Under the pieces are notes generated by a model. It ran no database searches, was not told the DNA's origin, and saw only the letters and a list, made by a program, of their open reading frames with translations. From Clostridiales bacterium (GTDB lineage Bacteria; Bacillota; Clostridia; Oscillospirales; Acutalibacteraceae), in NCBI GenBank assembly GCA_022800315.1, contig JAAWQC010000003.1:1-64000 (forward strand): DNA of 64,000 nucleotides, given 5' to 3'. This document shows, piece after piece, positions 1-7,818 of this stretch (the stretch's first letter is position 1; every line of letters starts with the position of its first letter). A program made the translations under genes and the position numbers.

Positions 1-109
1 GGGATACGTTTTCTGGAACCTGTGCTGAAGAATTCCTTCAGAATTCTTCCTTATTCTTGCGATATCACTTCCTTTACGCTGTATCTGCGGGATACGTTTC
101 CTGAACCCG
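1..109. repeat. Short direct repeat and palindrome at window edge
   Basis: A sequence beginning GGGATACGTTTTCTGGAACC at position 1 recurs with few changes at 90-109. Between them lies a perfect 9-bp inverted repeat (about 28-50, GAAGAATTC arms). No open frame is supported here. It may be the tail of an upstream terminator or an intergenic repeat; nothing more can be said from the window. Confidence 0.4.
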
Positions 110-157
110 GTGACCCATCGCCTAGACACCTGTTATTTCAGCGAGGAGAAAAGAGCC

Positions 158-1534
158 ATGACCATCGGCGGCGCTACAATGAAAAAACGATATCGGCCTG
201 AGACACCGCTGTTTACCAACCGGGCGCTGACCGCTTTGATCCTGCCCCTGATAGTGGAGCAGCTGCTGGCGGTGCTGGTGGGCATGGCCGATTCCATCAT
301 GGTGGCCAGCGTCGGCGAATCCGCCGTGTCGGGGGTTTCACTGGTGGACAGCATAATGATCCTGCTGATCAACGTCTTTGCGGCGCTGGCCACCGGCGGG
401 GCAGTGGTCGCCGGCCAGTACATGGGCCAGAAAAAGAATGAAAAAGCGTGTGAGGCCAGCAACCAGCTGGTTTGGTTCGTCACCTTCACTTCCCTGGTCA
501 TCATGGGGCTGCTGTACGCGGTACGCCCCTTTATCCTGCAGGTGGTGTTCGGCCAGATCACCGACGAGGTACGGGCCCATGCGGACACCTATCTGCTGAT
601 CACTTCGGCTTCCATTCCCTTTATTGCCCTGTACAATGCGGGAGCGGCCATTTTTCGGGCCATGGGCAATTCCAAGATATCCATGGCGGTCTCTTTCATT
701 ATGAACGTGATCAATGTCACCGGCAACGCCATCCTTATCTATGGGTTCCGCCGGGGGGTGGAGGGGGTGGCTATCCCCACCCTGGTTTCCCGTATCGTGG
801 CGGCTGTCCTTATCCTGCTGTTGCTGCTTAGGCAGAGCCTGCCCCTGCACATTCCCCGTACCCTGCGCTACCGGTTTAACGGCAGGATGATTCGGAAAAT
901 CCTGTACATCGGCGTCCCAGGCGGATTGGAAAACAGCATGTTCCAGCTGGGCAAGATCATCGTGCTGTCACTGGTCTCCACCTTTGGCACCTATGCCATT
1001 ACGGCGAACGCGGTGGGCAATACGGTGGCGGCCTTCCAGATTCTGCCCGCCATGGCGATCAACCTGGCGGTCACCACCGTGGTGTCCCGCTGTATCGGTG
1101 CCGGCGACCACCGGCAGGCGCAGTATTATATTAAAAAACTGCATTTGATTCTCTATATCAGCACCTGGCTGACCATCGCCCTGATACTGGTGATCCTGCC
1201 CCTGATACTGCAGCTGTACAATCTTTCGCCGCAGACGGCGGAGGAGACTCGTAAAATCCTGTGGTTCCACGGCTTTTGCGCCGCCGTCGCCTGGCCCCCC
1301 GCCTTTACTCTGCCGGCAGCCTTCCGCGCCGCGGGCGACGTCAAGTATCCGCTGATCGTCTCCCTGGTGTCCATGTGGGTCTTTCGCGTCGTGTTCAGCT
1401 ATCTCTTCAGCCAGAATCTGGGCATGGGCGTGCTGGGGGTCTGGGCCGCTATGGTGCTGGACTGGTGTGTACGGGCTGCCTGCTTCCTCCCCCATTATTT
1501 TCGCGGTTCTTGGAAAAAGAATGCCCTCGTGTAG
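158..1534 (+). CDS. MATE family efflux transporter
   Basis: A 458-residue polytopic membrane protein of the MATE family, which exports cationic compounds or drugs in exchange for Na+ or H+. Two similar halves of about six membrane segments are visible. The N-terminal half opens with a typical stretch (RALTALILPLIVEQLL, then GMADSIMVASVGESAVSGV) and the second half repeats the pattern after about residue 235 (GVPGGLENSMFQLGK). I chose the ATG at 158 because GAGGAG lies nine bases upstream; a further ATG at 179 (MKKRYRPETPL) is possible and an in-frame start at 110 has no ribosome site. It is a single gene ending at a bidirectional terminator it shares with the convergent riboflavin transporter. 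The substrate cannot be told from sequence. Confidence 0.93.
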   Translation: MTIGGATMKKRYRPETPLFTNRALTALILPLIVEQLLAVLVGMADSIMVASVGESAVSGVSLVDSIMILLINVFAALATGGAVVAGQYMGQKKNEKACEASNQLVWFVTFTSLVIMGLLYAVRPFILQVVFGQITDEVRAHADTYLLITSASIPFIALYNAGAAIFRAMGNSKISMAVSFIMNVINVTGNAILIYGFRRGVEGVAIPTLVSRIVAAVLILLLLLRQSLPLHIPRTLRYRFNGRMIRKILYIGVPGGLENSMFQLGKIIVLSLVSTFGTYAITANAVGNTVAAFQILPAMAINLAVTTVVSRCIGAGDHRQAQYYIKKLHLILYISTWLTIALILVILPLILQLYNLSPQTAEETRKILWFHGFCAAVAWPPAFTLPAAFRAAGDVKYPLIVSLVSMWVFRVVFSYLFSQNLGMGVLGVWAAMVLDWCVRAACFLPHYFRGSWKKNALV

Positions 1535-1560
1535 CCGCCGTTTCGCAGACGTATCTTATA

Positions 1561-1601
1561 AAGAAAGAGAGGCTTACCATCTGGTAAGCCTCTCTTTCTT
1601 T
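1561..1601. terminator. Bidirectional intrinsic terminator
   Basis: An 18-bp perfect stem (AAGAAAGAGAGGCTTACC arm) with a four-base loop lies between convergent genes. It has A-rich and T-rich flanks on either side, so it can terminate both the MATE gene and the riboflavin transporter, whose stop codon lies in its edge. Confidence 0.85.
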
Positions 1602-2205
1602 ATTGCAGGCGTTCCATCATGCGCCGGATGGGCCGGAGCCCCAGCAGCAGCAGAGGAACGACCACCGCTGTGATCAGGACCGCCTTAATCGCGTTGAAGG
1701 GGAAGGTGATCAAAGCATATCCCATCGCTTCGCCGGGCCCCAGGGGCTGGCCGAGAAATACTGCAAAGAACAGGGGGGCCACCACCAGATTGCTGAAAAA
1801 GCCGACCGCCAGCATGGTCGCCAGCCCCAGGGCGCTGCCCACCGCCAGCGCCGCCCTTTGCGACTGGTGCCTTTTCTCGCTCCGTCGGAAAATCAGGGCC
1901 AGCGGCAGCATGTAAGAACAGCCGATCAGAAAATTCTGGAGGTTGCCGAACCCCAGCTGGGTTCCCAGCCCGCGCACCAGCATCTCCAGCAGGTTTTTGA
2001 TGAGTTCCACCGCGATGCCGCACCACGGGCCGAACAGCACGGCCCCCAGTACCGCGGGAACATCACCGAAATCCATTTTAAGATACGGCACGAACAGAGG
2101 TAGAGGAAATTCCAGCATCATCAGCACAAAGGCGATGGCGCCGAGCATGGCGGTAGCGATGGTCACCACCAGGGGGTTCCGGCTGGGGCTTTTGACTGTG
2201 TTCAT
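1600..2205 (-). CDS. ribU: Riboflavin ECF transporter S component (RibU-like)
   Basis: A 201-residue integral membrane protein with about six hydrophobic segments, matching the substrate-binding S component of energy-coupling-factor vitamin transporters. The family-like stretch YLKMDFGDVPAVLGAVLFGP near the N-terminus and the NAIK motif near the C-terminus are typical of RibU-type proteins. It would bind riboflavin and dock on a shared EcfA/A'/T module encoded elsewhere. The start is the ATG at 2205, preceded by AAGGAAG. The assignment to riboflavin is greatly strengthened by the FMN riboswitch directly upstream on the same strand. Confidence 0.93.
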   Translation of the reverse strand: MNTVKSPSRNPLVVTIATAMLGAIAFVLMMLEFPLPLFVPYLKMDFGDVPAVLGAVLFGPWCGIAVELIKNLLEMLVRGLGTQLGFGNLQNFLIGCSYMLPLALIFRRSEKRHQSQRAALAVGSALGLATMLAVGFFSNLVVAPLFFAVFLGQPLGPGEAMGYALITFPFNAIKAVLITAVVVPLLLLGLRPIRRMMERLQ

Positions 2206-2230
2206 TGAGCTTCTTCCTTTCGCGCTGCCC

Positions 2231-2266
2231 AAAGGAAACGCCCCGTACCGATAAAGGTACGGGGCG
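2231..2266 (-). terminator. Riboswitch-controlled terminator hairpin
   Basis: An 11-bp perfect stem (CGCCCCGTACC arm) with a six-base loop lies between the FMN aptamer and the ribU start, followed on the minus strand by a short interrupted T run (TTTCCTTT). Its position fits the expression platform of a transcription-terminating FMN riboswitch. Confidence 0.7.
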
Positions 2267-2289
2267 TGAAAGACGCAAAGAAGACCTTG

Positions 2290-2455
2290 CGCCGCTTCTT
2301 TCATCCGGACTTTTACTCCTGCGAGTAATTACCGTCGGCACCCGGATTCACACCGGAGTCGGCCGCGCGCAGCGCGGTTCGCGGGCTTGTCGGCGGTACG
2401 CACTCTCGTTCCGCCGCATCACCGCCGGTGGGGAGTCGCACCCCGCCCCGAAGAC
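2290..2455 (-). promoter_or_regulatory. FMN riboswitch (RFN element)
   Basis: Read on the minus strand, the conserved RFN blocks occur in order: CTTCGGGGCGGGGTG, CTCCCCACCGGCGGT, AGCCCGCGA, a TCCGGTGTGAATCCGG block, GCCGACGGT, and AGTCCGGATGAAAGAAG. This matches the FMN aptamer consensus almost base for base. By the family's known behaviour, FMN binding reduces expression of the downstream riboflavin transporter. Confidence 0.96.
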
Positions 2456-2495
2456 AGCATATAAAATGGGGATGGAGAAATTCTCCATCCCCCAC

Positions 2496-2524
2496 ATTAT
2501 AGGGCGCATCGGAAAGAAATGCAA
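2496..2524 (-). promoter_or_regulatory. SigA-type promoter of riboflavin riboswitch transcript
   Basis: On the minus strand TTGCAT and TATAAT are separated by 17 bases. The start would fall just upstream of the RFN element. A 12-bp palindromic hairpin (2468-2492) follows it, which could also terminate the preceding lipoprotein transcript. Confidence 0.75.
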
Positions 2525-2538
2525 GAGGAATTTTGCCT

Positions 2539-3468
2539 CTATATCTCGTCCCTATCTTCTATCCGATAGGTATCCAGATTGTCGGGCGGTGTAATAACCA
2601 CCTCTTTATCCTGCGGAGCATAGGAAGCTGCATATATCGCCGTATACGAAACATCCTCCTGTGAACCCAGACCGGCCGATTCACCGAAGGTTTGACGCCC
2701 GTTGGCATTTACGGTCAGTGTCTGACTCCGATAACAGCCGTCGGGGCCGATCAGCACCTCCAGCTCAAGGGAAATGATCTCCGCGCGTTCCCCCTTATCC
2801 CCATACTCGTCCCGTAGAAAACCCAGAGTATCCCCCAGATCGTGTGGGTTCAGCTGCAGTCGTATCCGATGGGTTCCCCCCGCGCTTTCCGCCTCCGCGG
2901 ACACTACCAGACGGGAGGGAACTACCAGCGGCGCGGCAGTTTGCGTCCGATGAGTCAGAAAACCGGCGTATTGGTAGGGTTCTTTACTTTTTTTCCCGTT
3001 GTTGTTTTGATATATCCAGGAGCTGTCGTAGTAGCACAGATAGTCTTCGTACTGGTTTTGGTAAGAATACCGGCTCCCTTGCCCGGTCCAGAAAGAGTAT
3101 TCCCGGTATTCATACAGACGATTAATCCCTTCACGGGAATCGGTCAGGAGCGGCCCCTGATACCGATAACCAACGCTTCCCCAGTCACCCCGCATCGTCA
3201 CCTGTACATCCACTTCCGCGTTAAGCGCCATGGCGCCGGGGCTGTTTTGCGCCGCCTTGCGTACAAAACGGGCCAAGGATTCCTTATCCGTACCCGGTGC
3301 TTCGGTGCCAGCGGTCTCTCCGTCAGAGGCGGCCGTGGAAGACGAGCCTCCGGCGTCGCTGTTCGTCCCCCCCTGAGGCAGCCTTGACACACAGCCGGTC
3401 AGGCCCGCCGTCAGGCACAGCGCCGCCGCGCCTGACAGCAGCCGTTTGATGAACCTGCTCATGGTCAC
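2539..3468 (-). CDS. Putative lipoprotein, unknown function
   Basis: A 309-residue exported protein. The N-terminus is a lipoprotein signal: charged MTMSRFIKRL, a hydrophobic core and a lipobox-like LTGC. A low-complexity Ser/Gly/Ala/Thr linker (about 30-60) precedes a soluble domain rich in Tyr (YQNQYEDYLCYYDS). I do not recognise the family. The GTG at 3468 overlaps the preceding gene's stop as GTGA, suggesting translational coupling; an ATG two codons later is the alternative. Its partner upstream is also a lipoprotein with the same signal style (FIKR..L), so the pair may be a distant duplication of extracellular binding proteins. Real gene: high confidence. Function: unknown. Confidence 0.82.
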   Translation of the reverse strand: MTMSRFIKRLLSGAAALCLTAGLTGCVSRLPQGGTNSDAGGSSSTAASDGETAGTEAPGTDKESLARFVRKAAQNSPGAMALNAEVDVQVTMRGDWGSVGYRYQGPLLTDSREGINRLYEYREYSFWTGQGSRYSYQNQYEDYLCYYDSSWIYQNNNGKKSKEPYQYAGFLTHRTQTAAPLVVPSRLVVSAEAESAGGTHRIRLQLNPHDLGDTLGFLRDEYGDKGERAEIISLELEVLIGPDGCYRSQTLTVNANGRQTFGESAGLGSQEDVSYTAIYAASYAPQDKEVVITPPDNLDTYRIEDRDEI

Positions 3469-4337
3469 AGCGACAGACTGTCGGAATCCGTATACGCGTC
3501 CAGATCGGCCGGCGGCACGATGGAAACCGGTAAGCCGATGGAATTGTATGTCATCTCCGTCGTCACCTTAATTATCATATTCTCATACATGGCGGCGGCC
3601 CCCGCGCTTTCCTCCGGCAGTTCGGACAGGGCGGCGGGATTCACCTTCATCTCAATTGTAAATTTGTCGTTAAGAAGCGTTCCCTTTTCGTCCAGGCGCA
3701 CTTCCATCTCCGCATCGGAAAAGGTGAACAAGGCGGCGTAATCAATTCCTTCCGCGTTCGAGCCTAAAGAACTGTCCAGCGCCCCACCTACCATATCGGT
3801 CAGGGCGCTTCCGTCCACCGTCAGCGACACAATGGTAGTCCCGTTCTCGGTGGTGACCCCGGACGACCGGATGTCGCTTTCTTTAATGTCGCTCTGAGCG
3901 CCGGTCGCGTACTGCTTCAGGACCTCTTCCACCGGCTTGGAGGTGCGCATCTTGGAACCGTTGCTGTCGACATAATAGGTGCCGTTCACGTAGTAGGTGC
4001 TCATAGACATTTTCTGCCCGAAAAAGCTGACCGCCATATCCGTATGGATTTCCGGATCGTTTTTCAGCCCTTTAACCTTCATGGAGCCTTCGACCCCCAT
4101 GGTTATAGACGAGGCACCGTCGCCCATCTCGATTTTCATGGTATAATCGGCATCGTAACTGACTGCGCCCTTCTCCTTTTCGCCGGCTTCCTTCAGCAAG
4201 GCATAGGCGGATTTCCCGCTGTTCTTTGCAGTCGACGACGGCTCCTTGGCAGGCCGCGCGCCGCAGGCACTGAGGGATGCCGTCAGGCAGACCGCCGCCA
4301 GTACTGCCAATCCTCTTTTAATGAAAGTAATATTCAT
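3465..4337 (-). CDS. Putative lipoprotein, DUF6612-like
   Basis: A 290-residue exported protein with a clear lipoprotein signal (MNITFIKRGLAVLAAVCL, then SLSAC with the lipid-modified Cys at about residue 25). The mature part is made of beta-strand-like alternation (YDADYTMKIEMGDG, STYYVNGTYYVDSNG) and resembles Firmicutes lipoproteins of the DUF6612/LppX-like kind, which are thought to carry hydrophobic ligands; this is resemblance only. A strong AGGAGGATG ribosome site precedes the ATG. The gene is translationally coupled to the following lipoprotein gene. Confidence 0.82.
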   Translation of the reverse strand: MNITFIKRGLAVLAAVCLTASLSACGARPAKEPSSTAKNSGKSAYALLKEAGEKEKGAVSYDADYTMKIEMGDGASSITMGVEGSMKVKGLKNDPEIHTDMAVSFFGQKMSMSTYYVNGTYYVDSNGSKMRTSKPVEEVLKQYATGAQSDIKESDIRSSGVTTENGTTIVSLTVDGSALTDMVGGALDSSLGSNAEGIDYAALFTFSDAEMEVRLDEKGTLLNDKFTIEMKVNPAALSELPEESAGAAAMYENMIIKVTTEMTYNSIGLPVSIVPPADLDAYTDSDSLSL

Positions 4338-4378
4338 CTGTCATCCTCCTATACCGTTCCTGTGAATGTCTTACCCGT

Positions 4379-4407
4379 ATCCTACACCCACCGATGGCAA
4401 AAATCAA
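4379..4407 (-). promoter_or_regulatory. Possible promoter for the lipoprotein pair
   Basis: On the minus strand TTGATT and TAGGAT are 17 bases apart, overlapping the last codon of the upstream flavoprotein gene. It is a moderate match, so readthrough from the flavoprotein gene is also possible. Confidence 0.4.
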
Positions 4408-5852
4408 CTATTATTCGCCTTTATTTTCTTTTTCTCCACCAGGCTGCGGGCCACCACCACGCCGGTGACGCTGGCCTGCATCAGTCCGCGCGTAATGCCC
4501 GCCCCGTCGCCGATGGCGTACAGGCCCTCCACCGCCGTCTCGAAACGGTTGTCCACCGCCACCTTGGAGGAATAGAATTTCACCTCCACCCCGTACAACA
4601 GGGTGTTCTTGGAATACAGGCCGGGCGCCACCTTGTCAAACGCGCGCATCGCCTCGATGATGCTGGTCAGGTGCCGGTGTGGCAGCACGAAGGACAGATC
4701 GCCGGGCACGGCGGTCTTCAGGGTGGGCACCGTGGTGGAACGGCTCAGCCGGTCGGCGTCGGTGCGCCGCCCCTGGAGCAGATCGCCCAGCCGCTGTACC
4801 ATGATGCCGCCGCCGGTGAGCATGTTGCCCAGCTGGGCGATATAGCGCCCGTATTCGATGGGCCGGTCGAAGGGCTCGGTGAAACGGGAGGAAACCAGCA
4901 TGGCGAAGTTGGTGTTGCCGGTCCGCCGGCTTTCATCAGCGTAGGAGTGGCCGTTAACCACCGCGATGCCCCCGTCGTAATGCTCTTCGCTGACGATCCC
5001 CCCCGGATTCATGCAGAAGGTGCGTACCCGGTTTTCAAAAGTATCGCTGTAATACACCATTTTCGCTTCGTACAGATATTTGGTCAGGTGATCCATCACG
5101 GCATTGGGTACCTCCACCCGTACCCCAATGTCCACCTCGTTGTTGCGGGTGCCGATGCCGCATTCCCGCGCCACCCGGCTCAACCATTCGGCTCCGCCGC
5201 GTCCGGGGGCCGCCACAACGGTCCCCGCTTCCACCGTGAATTCATCACCCTTCCGGTCGACCAGCACCGCGCCGGCAGCACGGCCGTCCTTCACGACCAG
5301 GCGGTCGGCCCGTGTCCGCTCCAGAAAACGGAAGCCGGGCTGCCGCTCCAGCCAGCGGTACATGGCCCGCAGGGTTTCAAAGCCGTATTCGGTTCCCATA
5401 TGGCGCACGGGGCAACGGATCAGGTGAATGTTGTGCCGGCTGCACTCATAATCGATCTCTTCCACCTTTTTATTGTCCAGGCCGTGCACCAGGTCAGGCG
5501 CACCAAAGCGGGTATAGACACTGTCGGCATACTGAATCAGCTCCTGCGCCTGCTCATGGGACATATATTCGGTGATATTGCCCCCCACCTCTTCGGACAG
5601 GGAGAGTTTGCCATCGGAAAAGGCGCCCGCTCCCGCCCATCCGCTCATAATATTGCAGGGATTACAGTTGACACAGGTCCCAGTCTTGCGGGCAGGGCAG
5701 GCCCGCCGGTCGATGTCCCGACCCTCGTCCACCATCAGGATTTCCAGCTCGGGCGCTATGGTTTTCAGCTCCAGCGCGGTAAAGATGCCGGCGGGTCCCG
5801 CACCGATGATCATCACGTCGGGCCGGCTCAGGGTCGTTCTTGATTCCATCAT
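4404..5852 (-). CDS. FAD-dependent oxidoreductase, COG2509-like
   Basis: A 482-residue cytoplasmic flavoprotein. An FAD-binding Rossmann motif GAGPAGIFTALEL lies at about residues 17-29, followed by a Cys-rich segment (CPARKTGTCVNCNPCNI) and AGAFSDGKLSLS. A second FAD-contact motif near the C-terminus reads LYAIGDGAGITRGL. This layout is that of the widespread but biochemically poorly defined 'uncharacterised FAD-dependent dehydrogenase' family. The start is the first of two ATGs, behind AAGGAGAG. It has its own strong promoter upstream and is divergent from the purine permease. The substrate is unknown; the Cys cluster could bind metal or act in redox, which is inference. Confidence 0.9.
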   Translation of the reverse strand: MMESRTTLSRPDVMIIGAGPAGIFTALELKTIAPELEILMVDEGRDIDRRACPARKTGTCVNCNPCNIMSGWAGAGAFSDGKLSLSEEVGGNITEYMSHEQAQELIQYADSVYTRFGAPDLVHGLDNKKVEEIDYECSRHNIHLIRCPVRHMGTEYGFETLRAMYRWLERQPGFRFLERTRADRLVVKDGRAAGAVLVDRKGDEFTVEAGTVVAAPGRGGAEWLSRVARECGIGTRNNEVDIGVRVEVPNAVMDHLTKYLYEAKMVYYSDTFENRVRTFCMNPGGIVSEEHYDGGIAVVNGHSYADESRRTGNTNFAMLVSSRFTEPFDRPIEYGRYIAQLGNMLTGGGIMVQRLGDLLQGRRTDADRLSRSTTVPTLKTAVPGDLSFVLPHRHLTSIIEAMRAFDKVAPGLYSKNTLLYGVEVKFYSSKVAVDNRFETAVEGLYAIGDGAGITRGLMQASVTGVVVARSLVEKKKIKANNS

Positions 5853-5918
5853 AATCTCTCCTTATCCGCAACTTACCTTGTCGTCATCCGCATTGATCCC
5901 CATGGCACAAACTTATTT

Positions 5919-5947
5919 AGTATAGACGGATGGTATCGGGAAGTCAA
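5919..5947 (-). promoter_or_regulatory. SigA-type promoter for the COG2509 gene
   Basis: Minus strand TTGACT, 17-base spacer, TATACT. It lies about 65 bases upstream of the flavoprotein start codon. Confidence 0.8.
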
Positions 5948-6001
5948 TCCTCAATTTTCGTGCTTCGGTAAACTTTTCATGAACAAATATTGTCGGAATT
6001 G

Positions 6002-6030
6002 TTGCTTTTTTGTGTCTGCCCGATTATACT
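6002..6030 (+). promoter_or_regulatory. SigA-type promoter for the purine permease
   Basis: TTGCTT, 17-base spacer, TATACT. The 5' leader of about 70 bases contains the repeated CCGTT/AACGG arms of a small hairpin (about 6047-6078). No purine-riboswitch core could be found in it. Confidence 0.75.
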
Positions 6031-6105
6031 AAGAACGTATTTCAGCCGTTGTGCTGCAAAAACGGCAGGTAACGGCTGTCAATGAATCGTTAGAGGAGGA
6101 AAAGC

Positions 6106-7476
6106 ATGGAAAGACTGTTCAAGCTGAAGGAACATGGTACCACCGTGAAAACGGAAATCATGGCCGGTATCACCACCTTCCTGACCATGGCCTACATCCT
6201 GGCCGTGAACCCCGACATGCTGAGCGTGGCGGGTATGGACAAGGGTGCGGTTTTCACCGCCACCGCCCTGGCCGCTGCCCTGGCCACCGTGGTGATGGGA
6301 CTGCTGGCCAACTATCCGGTGGCGCTGGCCTCGGGTATGGGACTCAACGCCTATTTCGCCTTCACGGTCTGCCTGAAAGACCTGGCCGGCGAGGCCGAGC
6401 CGTGGCGGATCGCCCTGACCGCGGTATTGGTGGAGGGCGTGATCTTCATCATCCTGTCGGCCTTCAAATTCCGTGAGACATTGGTTAACACCATCCCCAG
6501 CAATCTGAAATACGGCATAACGGCCGGTATCGGCTTATTCATCGCCATCGTGGGCCTGAAGGGCGCCGGCATCGTAGGGGCCGACGCTTCCACCCTGGTA
6601 GCGCTGGGCGACATCTCCACCCCGCAGTTCGTACTGGCCTTCGTGGGCCTGCTGGCCATTGGCGTCATGCATCACTTCAAGATCAAGGGCGCTATCCTGT
6701 GGGGCATCCTCGGCACCTGGATTCTGGGCATTGTGGCCCAGCTGTGCGGCTGGTATGTGGTCAATCCGGAGCTGGGCGCCAACTCTCTGATCCCCGCCTT
6801 CAACAGCGCGAAGGACCTGCTGCCCCCGTCCATCGCCCCCACCTTCTTCAAGTTTGATTTCGGCTACGTCATGAAGGATGTGTTCGGCTTTGCCGTCATC
6901 GTATTCTCCTTCCTGTTCGTGGACCTGTTCGATACGGTGGGTACCCTGATCGGCGTGGCAAACAAGGGCAATCTGCTGGATGAAGACGGCAAACTGCCGA
7001 AGGTCGGCCGTGCGCTGATGTCCGACGCGATCGGCACCGTGGCGGGCGCCTGCCTGGGTACCTCCACCGTCACCAGCTATGTGGAGAGCAGCGCCGGTGT
7101 GGCCGAAGGCGGCCGTACCGGTCTGACAGCGATCACGACGGCGGTTCTCTTTATCGTCGCCCTGTTCCTGTCCCCCATCTTCCTGGCCATCCCCAGCTTC
7201 GCTACTGCGCCGGCCCTGATTTTCGTGGGCCTGCTGATGATGTCCTCCATCCTCAAGGTAAAATTCGAGGGTGATATGGCCGATGTGCTGGGCGCTTTCG
7301 TGGCGATCATCATGATGCCCTTTACCTATTCCATCGCCAACGGCATCATGTTCGGCATCCTGACCTGGTTCATCATCAAGCTGGTGACCGGCAAAATCCG
7401 CGATATCCATCCGGTGATGTATGTAGTGGCGGCCCTGTTTATCATCCGTATCGTCACCCTGTTCATGCATCTGTAA
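6106..7476 (+). CDS. NCS2 family purine permease (guanine/hypoxanthine type)
   Basis: A 456-residue polytopic permease of the AzgA/PbuG branch of NCS2 transporters, taking up guanine, hypoxanthine or adenine with protons. Diagnostic segments are KTEIMAGITTFLTMAYILAV at the N-terminus, ANYPVALASGMGLNAYFAF (about residues 67-85), the DLFDTVGTLIGVA motif (about 272-284) and the TSTVTSYVESSAGVAEGGRTGL signature (about 316-337, shown as overlapping pieces TSTVTSYVESSAG and GVAEGGRTGL). The ATG follows GAGGAGG with good spacing. It is monocistronic, with its own promoter and terminator. Confidence 0.95.
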   Translation: MERLFKLKEHGTTVKTEIMAGITTFLTMAYILAVNPDMLSVAGMDKGAVFTATALAAALATVVMGLLANYPVALASGMGLNAYFAFTVCLKDLAGEAEPWRIALTAVLVEGVIFIILSAFKFRETLVNTIPSNLKYGITAGIGLFIAIVGLKGAGIVGADASTLVALGDISTPQFVLAFVGLLAIGVMHHFKIKGAILWGILGTWILGIVAQLCGWYVVNPELGANSLIPAFNSAKDLLPPSIAPTFFKFDFGYVMKDVFGFAVIVFSFLFVDLFDTVGTLIGVANKGNLLDEDGKLPKVGRALMSDAIGTVAGACLGTSTVTSYVESSAGVAEGGRTGLTAITTAVLFIVALFLSPIFLAIPSFATAPALIFVGLLMMSSILKVKFEGDMADVLGAFVAIIMMPFTYSIANGIMFGILTWFIIKLVTGKIRDIHPVMYVVAALFIIRIVTLFMHL

Positions 7477-7521
7477 GCACGCCCCTTTTATTCAGCAAGT
7501 TAGAGGTTCATTCCTATAAAA

Positions 7522-7560
7522 GAGCAGCCCGCCGTTTTACCGGCGGGCTGCTCCTCTTTA
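7522..7560 (+). terminator. Intrinsic terminator of the purine permease
   Basis: A 13-bp GC-rich stem (GAGCAGCCCGCCG arm) with a six-base loop, followed by a T-containing run CTCTTTA. Confidence 0.85.
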
Positions 7561-7580
7561 CGAAAAATGCGCCGGCCTGT

Positions 7581-7608
7581 TTGGAATCACGAAAATTCGT
7601 GCTATAAT
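7581..7608 (+). promoter_or_regulatory. SigA-type promoter of a structured leader/ncRNA
   Basis: TTGGAA, 16-base spacer, TATAAT. Transcription should start near 7615, about 200 bases ahead of the radical SAM gene. Confidence 0.75.
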
Positions 7609-7780
7609 GTCCCCAGAGCGCCGAAACGGCGGCCTGGGGACTGGAAGAATCCCCTTACGGGTGACAGACCAGACGTCTTTACGGAAAATCTCCCCCCGGA
7701 GATTTTCGAGGGCGCCGCAATACTGGTTTGGATTTGATCCATTGCAGGCGGCGCCTACCCTCCGTCACATACCATGATAC
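7609..7780 (+). ncRNA. Candidate structured RNA, class unknown
   Basis: A 170-base non-coding stretch behind a strong promoter folds readily by eye. It has an outer hairpin with GTCCCCAG/CTGGGGAC arms (7609-7641), a perfect 10-bp hairpin GAAAATCTCC/GGAGATTTTC (about 7683-7706), and a long stem GGCGCCGC/GCGGCGCC (about 7709-7757) enclosing a GGAT-TTG-ATCC tip. The last two are bracketed by GTGAC and GTCAC. No T-run terminator separates it from the radical SAM gene, so it could be a 5' leader (riboswitch-like) or a processed small RNA. It does not match SRP RNA, RNase P RNA, tmRNA or the common riboswitch cores I checked by eye; 6S RNA cannot be excluded. Confidence 0.4.
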
Positions 7781-7818
7781 CGCGTATGGGTATACTGAAA
7801 GAAGAAGGTTGAACCAGC

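Noticed and set aside
5960-6105. Purine riboswitch upstream of the NCS2 permease
   Set aside because: The conserved core segments of the purine aptamer are not present in the leader; only a small hairpin is seen.
7609-7780. SRP RNA, RNase P RNA, tmRNA or cobalamin/FMN/TPP/SAM riboswitch
   Set aside because: None of their conserved core strings was found on either strand; therefore left as unassigned structured RNA.
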